Part shown: positions 7,555 to 15,747 of the stretch, piece after piece
How the letters are laid out: each line of letters begins with the position of its first letter
Numbering within the stretch: position 1 is the first letter of the stretch
Source of the DNA: JAVKBW01 sp964352715
GTDB lineage: Bacteria > Pseudomonadota > Alphaproteobacteria > UBA8366 > Aestuariispiraceae
Length of the DNA: 25,881 nt
Assembly: GCA_964352715.1 (NCBI GenBank)
Contig: CAYGSU010000060.1
Span: 1-25,881 of the forward strand
Reading direction: 5' to 3'
The notes under the pieces: model-generated
Database searches by the model: none
Told to the model about the DNA's origin: nothing
The model's input: only the letters and a program-made list of their open reading frames with translations
Program-made: the position numbers and the translations under genes

Positions 7555-9933
7555 ATGTCGCGCGCCTCAGCGCCCATGTTTCGGACCTTTGCCGGCGCCG
7601 CTGTTGCAGTGCTGGCTTTTTCCGCGACTCCGATTGCCTGGGCGCAAACCGAAGTTCCCGATATCATCGCGCCTGCGCCGGCCAATGGCGGTACAGCGAT
7701 TGAGCAGGACGAACAGCAACCGACGACAAGCGATGTTACGGGCCCGGTCATCGACGAGATCGTCGTCGAAGGCGCGCAGCGCATCGCGCCCGATACGGTT
7801 CTTTCCTACATCACGCTGAAAGAAGGCGACCCGTTCGACAGCCAGACAGTGAACCGGGCGTTGAAGGCGTTGTTCGCGACCGGCCTGTTCGCCGATGTGA
7901 CCCTGCAGCGCCAGGGCGACCGGCTTATCGTTCGCGTCGTCGAAAACCCGATTATCAACCGCATCGCCTTCGAGGGGAACAAGCGGATTTCGGATGAGAT
8001 TCTCGAATCCGAAGTCCAGTTGCGCCCCCGGGTCGTTTACACCCGGACCCGAGTTCAGAACGACGTGAAGCGGATTGTCGAAATCTACCGCCGCAGCGGA
8101 CGCTTCGCCGCAAAGGTCGAACCCAAGGTTATTCAGCTTGAACAGAACCGGGTCGATCTTGCGTTCGAGATCGAGGAAGGCCCGCCGACCGGTGTCGAGA
8201 AAATCAGCTTTATCGGCAACAGATACTTCTCTGACAGTGCGCTGATTGGTGAAATTCAGACCAAGCAGACCCGGTGGTACAATTTCCTGACATCGAACGA
8301 TACGTATGATCCTGACCGGCTGACCTTCGACCGGGAACTTCTGCGCCGGTTCTATCTGGCGAACGGTTTTGCCGACTTCCGTGTGGAATCAGCCGTTGCG
8401 GAACTGACCGAAGACCGTGAGGCCTTCTTCATCACCTTCACTCTGGATGAAGGAGAACGGTACAGTTTCGGCACATTTGACGTTATCTCCAGAATTCCCG
8501 AAGTTGAAGCCGAACCGCTGAAGGAGCTGATCGAACTCGAAACCGGCGATTACTACGACGCCGATGCTGTTGAAAATGCGGTTCTCACCCTGACAGATGC
8601 CGTCGGTGACCGCGGCTACGCGTTTGCGCAGGTGCGCCCGATTGTCGATCGGGATGCGGAACAGCGGATCATCAATATCACCTTCGAAATCGGTGAAGGC
8701 CCGAAAGTATATGTCGAGCGGATCGATATCCGGGGCAATGTCAGAACTCTCGACAAGGTTATCCGCCGGGAATTCCAGCTTGTGGAAGGCGATGCGTTCA
8801 ACAGTTCGAAATTGCGCCGGTCACGCGACAGGCTGCGCGGCCTCGGATTCTTTGAAACAGTCGAAGTTAACAATGTTCCGGGATCGGCGCGTGATAAAAC
8901 GGTCGTCGAAGTCGATGTCGAGGAACAGTCCACAGGTGAGTTCAGTATCGGTGCAGGCTTCTCGAGTTCTGTCGGTGCGCTGGCGGAAATCTCCGTGCGC
9001 GAGCGAAATCTGCTCGGCCGTGGACAGAATCTCGTGGTTTCCGCCGCTGTGTCGCAGCAAGACGCGCGCTACAATCTGAGTTTCACCGAGCCGTATTTCC
9101 TGGATAAGGAAATGTCTGGTGGTGTCGACCTGTTCCGGACGGAAACCGACAGGCAGGATGCAAGTTCGTTTGATCTTACCAAAACCGGCGCCGGCGTGCG
9201 TATCGGCTACGGTATCACGGAAGATCTGCGCCAGACCGTGCGTTATACTTTCTCGGTCGAAGATCTGCGGCGCGTCGACAACACGGCATCCCGGTTCATC
9301 CGCCAGCAGAAGGGGACCGAATATATCAGTCTCGTCGGGCATGATCTGGTCTACGACCAGCGCAACAGCAGCATAGACCCGACCGACGGCTATATGATCC
9401 GCTTCGGTAACGACGTCGCCGGCCTTGGCGGCACTGTTTCCTTCCTGCGGTCTGAACTCGGTGCGATCTATTACCAGAGCCTCGCGGACAACGTTGTCGC
9501 CTCGCTGAGTGGTGAGCTTTCGCACATCGTCGGCATCGGCGATGATATCAGGGTTACCGACAGATTTTTCCTGGGTGGAGATAATCTGCGCGGCTTTGAC
9601 GATGGCGGGGCCGGCCCACGCGATACTACGACAGATGACGCTCTTGGCGGTCAGCAGCGGGCGAATGCGACATTCGAAGTTCTGTTCCCGATCGGCCTAC
9701 CCGAAGAGTTCGGCGTCAAGGGTGCGGCCTTCTCCGATGTCGGGTATCTTTCCGAAACCGATGATTCCGGTCCTGAAATTGCGGATACGGGTTCCATTCG
9801 CGCCTCGGTTGGCGTTGGTCTGGCCTGGAATTCACCCTTCGGGCCTGTTCGCGTCGATCTCTCCCAGGCTATCCTGGCTGAGGATTTTGATGAGAAAGAG
9901 TTTTTCCGCCTGAATTTCGGCACCCGTTTCTAA
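7555..9933 (+). CDS. bamA: Outer membrane protein assembly factor BamA
   Basis: BamA is the core of the BAM complex that folds and inserts beta-barrel proteins into the outer membrane. The 792-residue protein starts with a signal peptide (hydrophobic core at about residues 11-28, probable cleavage after AWA at 30). POTRA repeats follow; the first begins near IDEIVVEGAQRIAP and the last near VYVERIDIRGNVRTLDKV. From about residue 440 the sequence alternates as a 16-strand barrel. The loop-6 RGF motif (NLRGFDDGG) is present and the chain ends in Phe, as outer-membrane barrels do. It lies between rseP and skp, both in the same envelope pathway. Confidence 0.96.
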   Translation: MSRASAPMFRTFAGAAVAVLAFSATPIAWAQTEVPDIIAPAPANGGTAIEQDEQQPTTSDVTGPVIDEIVVEGAQRIAPDTVLSYITLKEGDPFDSQTVNRALKALFATGLFADVTLQRQGDRLIVRVVENPIINRIAFEGNKRISDEILESEVQLRPRVVYTRTRVQNDVKRIVEIYRRSGRFAAKVEPKVIQLEQNRVDLAFEIEEGPPTGVEKISFIGNRYFSDSALIGEIQTKQTRWYNFLTSNDTYDPDRLTFDRELLRRFYLANGFADFRVESAVAELTEDREAFFITFTLDEGERYSFGTFDVISRIPEVEAEPLKELIELETGDYYDADAVENAVLTLTDAVGDRGYAFAQVRPIVDRDAEQRIINITFEIGEGPKVYVERIDIRGNVRTLDKVIRREFQLVEGDAFNSSKLRRSRDRLRGLGFFETVEVNNVPGSARDKTVVEVDVEEQSTGEFSIGAGFSSSVGALAEISVRERNLLGRGQNLVVSAAVSQQDARYNLSFTEPYFLDKEMSGGVDLFRTETDRQDASSFDLTKTGAGVRIGYGITEDLRQTVRYTFSVEDLRRVDNTASRFIRQQKGTEYISLVGHDLVYDQRNSSIDPTDGYMIRFGNDVAGLGGTVSFLRSELGAIYYQSLADNVVASLSGELSHIVGIGDDIRVTDRFFLGGDNLRGFDDGGAGPRDTTTDDALGGQQRANATFEVLFPIGLPEEFGVKGAAFSDVGYLSETDDSGPEIADTGSIRASVGVGLAWNSPFGPVRVDLSQAILAEDFDEKEFFRLNFGTRF

Positions 9934-9963
9934 CGAACTCTCTTTCCTGTAGTGTTGAGCACC

Positions 9964-10518
9964 ATGAAATCCAAACTAGTTGCGGCTTTGTTTTTGTTTT
10001 TTGCGATTCCGATGTCGATCGGTATGGCGCAGGACGTCTTCAAACCCGTCATCGCCGTGATCGATATCAACGGAGTCGAGCGGCAGTCGATTGCCTGGGA
10101 CAGTCTGCGCGAACAGGTCGAATCGCGCCGCGCTGCCTATCAGGAACAATTGGCGGCAAGAGAAAAGGCGTTGCAGGAAGAAGGCCAGGAGCTGCAGGCC
10201 CAGCAGTCCTTGCTGGATCCGGAAGTTCTCAAGGCGCGCGAAGACGAATTGCGCAAGAAGGTGGCGCAGCTTCGCCAGCAGGCGATCGACGTCAAGAAAA
10301 CGCTTGATAAACTCTACGCCTCTGCCCGCCGGCAGATCAGGGACGCCCTTGTTGTGGTCGTCAATGAAATCGCGACGGAAAAGGGTATTAATCTTATCCT
10401 CAACATGTCGCGTCAGGATCAGACTGTCGCCTATGCCGACAACCGCCTCATTATAAGCCAAGAAGCGTTGGAGCGCCTGAACAGCAAAATCCAATCCGTT
10501 TCCTTGGACACCCAGTAG
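9964..10518 (+). CDS. skp: Periplasmic chaperone Skp/OmpH family
   Basis: Skp-type trimeric chaperones carry unfolded outer-membrane proteins across the periplasm. The 184-residue protein has a signal peptide (MKSKLVAALFLFFAIPM, probable cleavage near residue 22), a short beta strand VIAVIDINGVERQS, and then a long charged helical hairpin rich in Glu, Gln, Lys and Arg (about residues 50-125). The closing strand contains NLILNMSRQ. A GTG four codons upstream (9952) is an alternative start, and neither has a good ribosome site. The gap to bamA is only 30 bp and the gap to lpxD 16 bp, so it is very likely in one operon with its clients' assembly machine. Confidence 0.92.
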   Translation: MKSKLVAALFLFFAIPMSIGMAQDVFKPVIAVIDINGVERQSIAWDSLREQVESRRAAYQEQLAAREKALQEEGQELQAQQSLLDPEVLKAREDELRKKVAQLRQQAIDVKKTLDKLYASARRQIRDALVVVVNEIATEKGINLILNMSRQDQTVAYADNRLIISQEALERLNSKIQSVSLDTQ

Positions 10519-10534
10519 CAGGGGAGCGCCAGCA

Positions 10535-11557
10535 ATGGCCGATTCCCGTTTTTTCAGCCGTTCCGGTCCTTTCACACTGGGTGAGCTGGCGAAAATCGGA
10601 GAGGCCGAGCTGGCCCCGACGGCTGACCCTGAAATCAGAATCGCCGATACTGCTGCACTCGATAAGGCTGGCGCGACCGACATCAGTTTTCTTGAAAACC
10701 GCAAGTATATCGCAGCCTTTGAAGCCAGTAAGGCCGCCGCCTGCGTGATCAGCCAGAAGGATACCGAACGCGCACCGGCCGGAATGAACCTGTTGTTCAG
10801 CAGCAATCCCTACCGGTCGTTCGCGCTCATCACCCGAAGCTACTATCCGGATATTGCCGTCACAGCGGCACGTCATCCCTCGGCTGTCGTGTCGGACACG
10901 GCCAAGGTGGCTGCCACGGCAAGGCTCGCGGCAGGCGTCGTCATCGATGATCACGCCGAGATCGGCGAAGCCGTCCAGCTTGATGCGAATGTCTATATCG
11001 GCCCCGGCGTCTGTATCGGAGATGGAACGCGTGTCGGGGCCTCGGCCAGTCTCGAATATTGCCTTGTCGGAGAGAACTGCCGGTTTCACCCCGGTGTACG
11101 GATCGGCACGAGGGGATTTGGCGTCGCCATGGATGCCAGGGGCCATGTCGAATTGCCCCAGATCGGGCGGGTGTTGATCGGCGATAATGTCGAAATCGGG
11201 GCCAATACCACGATCGATCGTGGTATGAGCCCGGATACCAGTATCGGCGACGGCACCAAGATTGATAATCTGGTTCAAATCGGGCACAACGTTGTTATCG
11301 GACGGCATTGCATTATTGCAGCGCAGACGGGGATCGCCGGCAGCACGACGCTTGGCGATTTTGTCATTTGTGCGGCCAAGGTGGGGATCATCGGTCATCT
11401 TGAGATCGGATCGGGTGCCCGGATTGCAGGGATGTCCGGTGTGGTCAAGAATGTGGCGCCTGGGGAAACGGTGGCGGGAATACCGGCGGGCCCACATCGC
11501 GAATGGCTGCGGAAGCAGGGCTATCTGGAAAATATTGCCAAAAAGCGGGGCAAGTAG
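10535..11557 (+). CDS. lpxD: UDP-3-O-(3-hydroxyacyl)glucosamine N-acyltransferase
   Basis: LpxD adds the second 3-hydroxyacyl chain, from acyl-ACP, to the glucosamine nitrogen in lipid A synthesis. The 340-residue length matches E. coli LpxD (341). After an N-terminal uridine-binding domain (to about residue 105), the chain is built of left-handed beta-helix hexapeptides such as VVIDDH, AEIGEA and VYIGPG. His251 in the QIGHNVVIG segment aligns in position with the known catalytic His239 of the E. coli enzyme. AGGGGAG at 10520-10526, 8 nt from the ATG, fixes the start. It opens the tightly packed lpxD-fabZ-lpxA-lpxI-lpxB run. Confidence 0.96.
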   Translation: MADSRFFSRSGPFTLGELAKIGEAELAPTADPEIRIADTAALDKAGATDISFLENRKYIAAFEASKAAACVISQKDTERAPAGMNLLFSSNPYRSFALITRSYYPDIAVTAARHPSAVVSDTAKVAATARLAAGVVIDDHAEIGEAVQLDANVYIGPGVCIGDGTRVGASASLEYCLVGENCRFHPGVRIGTRGFGVAMDARGHVELPQIGRVLIGDNVEIGANTTIDRGMSPDTSIGDGTKIDNLVQIGHNVVIGRHCIIAAQTGIAGSTTLGDFVICAAKVGIIGHLEIGSGARIAGMSGVVKNVAPGETVAGIPAGPHREWLRKQGYLENIAKKRGK

Positions 11558-11561
11558 GGGA

Positions 11562-12023
11562 ATGAACGAAAGCACACCAAAAATCGCTGACCTCGATGTC
11601 AACGATATCATGCAGAAGATTCCGCATCGGTTTCCGTTGCTGATGATTGACCGAGTCGTGGATATCGTACCGTTTGAAAGCGCTGTCGGGATCAAGAACG
11701 TCACTGCTACAGAGCCGCATTTTCAGGGCCATTTCCCGCAACGCCCTATCATGCCCGGCGTTCTGATCATCGAGAGCATGGCGCAAACGGCGGCGACTCT
11801 GGTGGTTACCTCGCTCGGTCCGGAAAGCGAAGGCAAGCTGGTGTATTTCATGACCATCGAAGACGCCAAGTTCCGTCGTCCCGTAGAGCCGGGCGACCGG
11901 TTGTACATTCATGTCAGCAAAAAGCAGAATCGCGGCCCGGTCTGGAAGTTTCTTGGCGAAGCCAAGGTCGATGGCACCGTCGTGGCGTCGGCGACGTTTT
12001 CGGCGATGATCAAGGACGACTGA
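11562..12023 (+). CDS. fabZ: 3-hydroxyacyl-ACP dehydratase FabZ
   Basis: FabZ dehydrates 3-hydroxyacyl-ACP in fatty acid elongation and competes with LpxA and LpxD for the same substrate. This explains its place inside the lpx operon. The 153-residue hotdog-fold protein has IPHRFPLLMIDRV near the N-terminus and the active-site stretch HFPQRPIMPGV, with His57 and Glu71 as the expected catalytic pair. An open frame extends 100 codons upstream inside lpxD, but ATG 11562 gives the standard FabZ length. The gap after the lpxD stop is only 4 nt. Its own stop TGA is followed at once by the lpxA ATG. Confidence 0.96.
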   Translation: MNESTPKIADLDVNDIMQKIPHRFPLLMIDRVVDIVPFESAVGIKNVTATEPHFQGHFPQRPIMPGVLIIESMAQTAATLVVTSLGPESEGKLVYFMTIEDAKFRRPVEPGDRLYIHVSKKQNRGPVWKFLGEAKVDGTVVASATFSAMIKDD

Positions 12024-12824
12024 ATGTCGAACATCCATCCGACGGCCATCGTCGACGAAAAAGCGTCATACGGCGCCGGCGTCGAAATCGGGCCTTATTG
12101 TATCATCGGGCCGAACGTTTCGCTGGGCGATAACGTGCGTGTACACAGCCATGTTGTGATCGATGGCCACACCACGATCGGCGAGGGAACCGAAATCTAT
12201 CCCTTCGCCTCAATCGGCGGAAACCCGCAGGACCTTAAATATGCCGGCGAAGAGACCCGGCTTGAAATCGGCGCCCGTAACAGAATTCGCGAATACGTCA
12301 CCATGAACCCGGGTACCGAAGGCGGCGGCTCGTTGACTTCTGTGGGCAATGACGGCCTTTTCATGATCGGTGCGCATGTCGCCCATGACTGCATCGTCGG
12401 CAATCATGTCATCATGGCCAACAACGCAACGCTGGCCGGTCATGTCGTGGTCAGCGATTTTGCGATTATCGGCGGCCTGTCCGCTATTCATCAGTTCGTC
12501 CGTATCGGGGCGCATGCCATGGTCGGCGGCATGACAGGTGTTGAAAATGATGTCATTCCGTTTGGTTCGGTCATGGGCGAACGGGCGCGGCTGTCGGGCC
12601 TGAATATTGTCGGGCTGAAACGCCGTGGCTTCTCGAAAGAGGATATTCACAACCTGCGCCGTGCTTACCGCATGCTGTTCGCCGACGAAGGCACGATGGG
12701 CGAACGGGTGCAGGACGTGAAAAAGCTGTTTGGCGATAACACTGCGGTCATGGATATCGTCAACTTCATGGTTGAACAATCCTCCCGTGGCATTACCCAG
12801 CCGCAAGTGGGGCATGCAGACTAA
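12024..12824 (+). CDS. lpxA: UDP-N-acetylglucosamine O-acyltransferase
   Basis: LpxA catalyses the first step of lipid A synthesis, moving a 3-hydroxyacyl chain from ACP to UDP-GlcNAc. The 266-residue protein consists of hexapeptide repeats (VEIGPY, CIIGPN, VSLGDN) and a helical C-terminus with GLKRRGFSKEDIHNLRRAYR. His121 in AHVAHDC aligns with catalytic His125 of E. coli, and His140 and His156 fit His144 and His160 at the same offset. On that offset Gly169 matches E. coli Gly173, the residue tied to long (C14) hydroxyacyl selectivity. Start and stop codons of fabZ and lpxA touch without a gap, and it overlaps lpxI by 11 bp. Confidence 0.97.
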   Translation: MSNIHPTAIVDEKASYGAGVEIGPYCIIGPNVSLGDNVRVHSHVVIDGHTTIGEGTEIYPFASIGGNPQDLKYAGEETRLEIGARNRIREYVTMNPGTEGGGSLTSVGNDGLFMIGAHVAHDCIVGNHVIMANNATLAGHVVVSDFAIIGGLSAIHQFVRIGAHAMVGGMTGVENDVIPFGSVMGERARLSGLNIVGLKRRGFSKEDIHNLRRAYRMLFADEGTMGERVQDVKKLFGDNTAVMDIVNFMVEQSSRGITQPQVGHAD

Positions 12825-13662
12825 CCCGACACCGCTCGGCATTATTGCCGGCGGCGGTGACCTGCCGCGCGAACTCTGCGCCGCCTGCCAACAAGCCGGC
12901 CGGCCGTATTTTCTCGTCATCCTGGATGGTCAGGGCGATGCCGCCCTGCTTGATGACCATCCCGGCATTGTCATCCGGCTCGGTGCGGTCGGTAAAATCG
13001 CTTCGGCGTTCAAAAAGGCATCGGTGACCGATCTCGTGCTGGCCGGCAAGGTGGCCAGACCGTCGGTGACGCAGATGCGGCCGGATGCCGAAGCCCTCAA
13101 GTTTTTCGCCTCGGTCGGAAAATCGGCCTTCGGGGACGATGCCTTACTGAAAGCCGTAATCGGCCATATCGAAACCCGGTTCGGGTTTCGGGTTGTTTCC
13201 GTATCCGATGTGATGGGAGAACAAGGAGTCGATGCAGGCTGCATCGGCGCGCACCAGCCGGACGAGCAGGCAGTCGCCGATATTGAACGCGGGGTTGAAA
13301 TCCTCAAGGCGCTTGGACCGGTTGATGTCGGACAGGCCGTTGTGGTGCAGCAGGGGCTGGTCCTTGGCGTCGAGGCAATAGAAGGCACCGACGCTCTGCT
13401 GAGACGGTGCGGAAGCCTCCGCCGGGACGGAGACGGCGGTGTGCTGGTCAAGATCGCCAAGACCGGTCAGGAAGAACGGGCTGATCTGCCGACCATCGGT
13501 GTTGAGACCGTCGAAAACGCGGCTGCGGCAGGCCTGCGCGGCATCGCAATCGAGGCGCAGCGAACCATCGTCATCAACCGGGACGCCGTTTCAGAAGCCG
13601 CCGACCGGTTGGGTCTGTTCGTAATAGCCATGGATATTTCCGGCGAAGGCGTCAGGCAGTGA
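12814..13662 (+). CDS. lpxI: UDP-2,3-diacylglucosamine pyrophosphatase LpxI
   Basis: LpxI hydrolyses UDP-2,3-diacylglucosamine to lipid X and UMP. It is the alphaproteobacterial replacement for LpxH, described first in Caulobacter. The 282-residue protein begins with the family motif GIIAGGGDLPRELC, contains DLVLAGKVARPS and ALLKAVIGHIETRFGFRVV in the middle, and has VVVQQGLVLGVEAIEGTD and LPTIGVETVENAAAAGLRG in the C-terminal catalytic half. ATG 12814 is chosen because it starts just before the conserved motif and has GTGGGG upstream (12807-12812). Longer readings run back into lpxA. It overlaps lpxA by 11 bp and lpxB by 4 bp, so all three are probably translated together. Confidence 0.95.
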   Translation: MQTNPTPLGIIAGGGDLPRELCAACQQAGRPYFLVILDGQGDAALLDDHPGIVIRLGAVGKIASAFKKASVTDLVLAGKVARPSVTQMRPDAEALKFFASVGKSAFGDDALLKAVIGHIETRFGFRVVSVSDVMGEQGVDAGCIGAHQPDEQAVADIERGVEILKALGPVDVGQAVVVQQGLVLGVEAIEGTDALLRRCGSLRRDGDGGVLVKIAKTGQEERADLPTIGVETVENAAAAGLRGIAIEAQRTIVINRDAVSEAADRLGLFVIAMDISGEGVRQ

Positions 13663-14837
13663 TTGACGGCCCGTTGATCTATCTGGTGGCGGGTGAGGCG
13701 TCCGGCGATGCGCTAGGCGCCAGGCTCATCCGGTCGCTGCGAACCGAGACAGGCGACACGGTCCGGGTGGCGGGCATCGGCGGACCGGAAATGGAGGCGG
13801 AAGGCCTGACCTCGCTGTTTCCAATGCAGGAACTTTCCGTCATGGGCATTGTCGAGGTGCTGCCGCATCTGCGCCGAATCCTTGGCCGGATGCAGAATGC
13901 CGCTGATGATGTCGCCTTGAAAGCCCCCGATGCCGTCGTCACCATCGATTCACCAGGCTTTGCGCGCGGATTCGTGAAACGGATAAAGGACAGGGATATC
14001 CCGCGAATCCACTATGTTGCACCAACTGTCTGGGCGTGGCGGCCAAAGCGGGTGTACAAGTTCAAGGCGGCGTTCAACCACCTGCTGGCTTTGCTGCCCT
14101 TTGAACCGCCCTACTTTGAGGCTGTCGGCCTGCCCTGTACCTTTGTCGGGCATTCCGTGCTGGAAAGCGGAGCGGACAGGGGCGACGGACCGGCCTTCCG
14201 GTCCCGGCACGCCATCGGTGCTGATGCGCCGCTGGTGGCGGTTCTGGCGGGTAGCCGGACAGGCGAGGCCAAATGGCACCTCGATGTGTTCGGCGAGGCC
14301 ATTCAGAAGCTGCGGGAAAAACATGCGGATCTGACAATTGTGCTGCCGACCCTGCCGCATCTGCGCGATCTGGTTGAAAGCCGGGCCCGGTCCTGGGGCG
14401 TACCCTTTGTCGCGACGACCGGTCTTGTCGAGAAATACGATGCGATGGCTGCCAGTAATGCAGCGATTGCCGTGTCCGGCACGGTTTCCCTCGAACTGGC
14501 GCTCGCGCGGGTGCCGACGGTGATCGCCTATCGTTTTAACCCGATCAGCCACTGGATCGTTCGACGGCTCGTGAAAATCGACCATGCCAGCATTGTGAAC
14601 ATCCTGCGGGTGAGGAATGGCGAGGAACCGATCATACCGGAACGTCTGCAATCGCAGTGCCGTCCGGAGATCCTTGCTCATGACCTTGAAGACCTGCTGT
14701 CGGGCGCGGGTAGGGAGCAACTGGCGCTTGCCGCCGAAACCCTAACGGCACTGCGTCCGGCGGATGAAATGCCCAGCACGTGCGCGGCAAAAACGATTCT
14801 GGGCCTTATCCGGCAGACCGCGCGGCAACCATCCTGA
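13659..14837 (+). CDS. lpxB: Lipid-A-disaccharide synthase
   Basis: LpxB joins lipid X to UDP-2,3-diacylglucosamine to form the tetra-acyl disaccharide, acting at the inner membrane surface. The 392-residue GT19 protein has the N-terminal YLVAGEASGDALGARLIRSL motif, the VAPTVWAWRPKRVYK region, the nucleotide-binding LAGSRTGEAKWHLDVFGEA segment and SGTVSLELALARVPTV. It starts with GTG in a GTGA overlap with the lpxI stop, an arrangement typical of translational coupling. Its last 32 bp overlap the 3' end of the convergent desaturase gene. I see no terminator on this strand, so the operon probably ends by Rho or reads into antisense. Confidence 0.95.
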   Translation: MIDGPLIYLVAGEASGDALGARLIRSLRTETGDTVRVAGIGGPEMEAEGLTSLFPMQELSVMGIVEVLPHLRRILGRMQNAADDVALKAPDAVVTIDSPGFARGFVKRIKDRDIPRIHYVAPTVWAWRPKRVYKFKAAFNHLLALLPFEPPYFEAVGLPCTFVGHSVLESGADRGDGPAFRSRHAIGADAPLVAVLAGSRTGEAKWHLDVFGEAIQKLREKHADLTIVLPTLPHLRDLVESRARSWGVPFVATTGLVEKYDAMAASNAAIAVSGTVSLELALARVPTVIAYRFNPISHWIVRRLVKIDHASIVNILRVRNGEEPIIPERLQSQCRPEILAHDLEDLLSGAGREQLALAAETLTALRPADEMPSTCAAKTILGLIRQTARQPS

Positions 14838-15741
14838 CAATATCGCGGTGTGCGCCGATATAGCCGCCCTTTTCCACAAACAGGCTGCCCTGCATTCTCT
14901 TGTGAAGGGCCGGTAGGGCATGGAATGGGACCGCCGGGGCAAAATGATGTTCGGCGTGATAGTTCATGTTCCAGCACAGAAACCGCAACGGCGCAGAAAC
15001 CAGAGTTGAACGCGTGTTCTTGCCGCGGTCCTTTATCTGGGGCCGCCCGACATGTTCGGTCATGCGGATCGCCCGCATTACCGGTTGCCCCAAAAGAAGC
15101 GGAACAACCCAATACCATAGCGCTACGCCAGACCCGGTCGCGACCGATACGGAGGCAACGGCTGCGTAGCCTGCGAGAAAAATCACAGCTTCGAGGGAAA
15201 CCAGCCGTCTTTCGTGTTCGGGAATGAAAGACAGCTCGGTTTCGCTGAACCGGCCGAAAGCGTTACGCACCAGAGAGACCGCCAGTCCATACCAGTACCC
15301 GATGGATGAAATGTAGAGCACATAGGCGCCAAATGATTTTGGCACCTCGATCAGCTCGGGATCCTGGCCGGGAAGATTGGTGTAGCGATGATGGGCGTTG
15401 TGTTCGTGATGGAAGTATCGCGGCGCAACCAAGATGAGAAAACCGCAAACCCAGGACAGCACGCCGCAAATCCAGCGCGACCGGAAGGCCGTGTGGTGTT
15501 CGCATTCATGCTGCAGCGAAAAAAGATGCGCCAGAACCACACCATGCAGGAACATCGCGGGCAAAAGCAGATATGTATCCGAAGCCAGAGTGATCGCACA
15601 GCCGGTCATGGCGATAACGGCGACCAGCAATCCTAGCCGATACAGGGCCTGGCTGTTGGTACGTCTTGAAAAGTCCCGCATTTCCTGCCGCGAAACCGGC
15701 GGCGGTGCACGTCTTTCCGCTGATTGAGTCGCTGCCGCCAC
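14806..15741 (-). CDS. Membrane fatty acid desaturase-family protein (three His boxes)
   Basis: A di-iron membrane oxidase of the fatty acid desaturase superfamily, 311 residues. The His boxes are HECEH (78-82), HNAHH within residues 111-118, and HAEHH (262-266), with a further His at TEHVG (230). Hydrophobic segments lie at about 34-54, 57-77, 91-107, 138-158, 186-203 and 208-220. The usual reaction is O2-dependent desaturation or hydroxylation of an acyl chain, but members also act on small amino-acid-derived molecules, so the substrate is open. The start is a GTG 6 bp after the ureohydrolase stop, with GGAG upstream; Met21 is an alternative. It overlaps lpxB tail to tail by 32 bp. Confidence 0.85.
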   Translation of the reverse strand: MAAATQSAERRAPPPVSRQEMRDFSRRTNSQALYRLGLLVAVIAMTGCAITLASDTYLLLPAMFLHGVVLAHLFSLQHECEHHTAFRSRWICGVLSWVCGFLILVAPRYFHHEHNAHHRYTNLPGQDPELIEVPKSFGAYVLYISSIGYWYGLAVSLVRNAFGRFSETELSFIPEHERRLVSLEAVIFLAGYAAVASVSVATGSGVALWYWVVPLLLGQPVMRAIRMTEHVGRPQIKDRGKNTRSTLVSAPLRFLCWNMNYHAEHHFAPAVPFHALPALHKRMQGSLFVEKGGYIGAHRDIVRMVAARSAG

Positions 15742-15747
15742 CTGCGT

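Noticed and set aside
10451..11704. 417-codon open frame opposite lpxD
   Set aside because: Repeated D/I/G-rich segments reflect the hexapeptide repeats of lpxD read backwards; it is not a separate gene.
14840..14861. ATATCG/CGATAT inverted repeat just after the lpxB stop
   Set aside because: It is a 6-bp AT-rich stem with a 10-nt loop and no T-run directly behind it, so it does not qualify as a terminator. It also lies inside the desaturase coding sequence.
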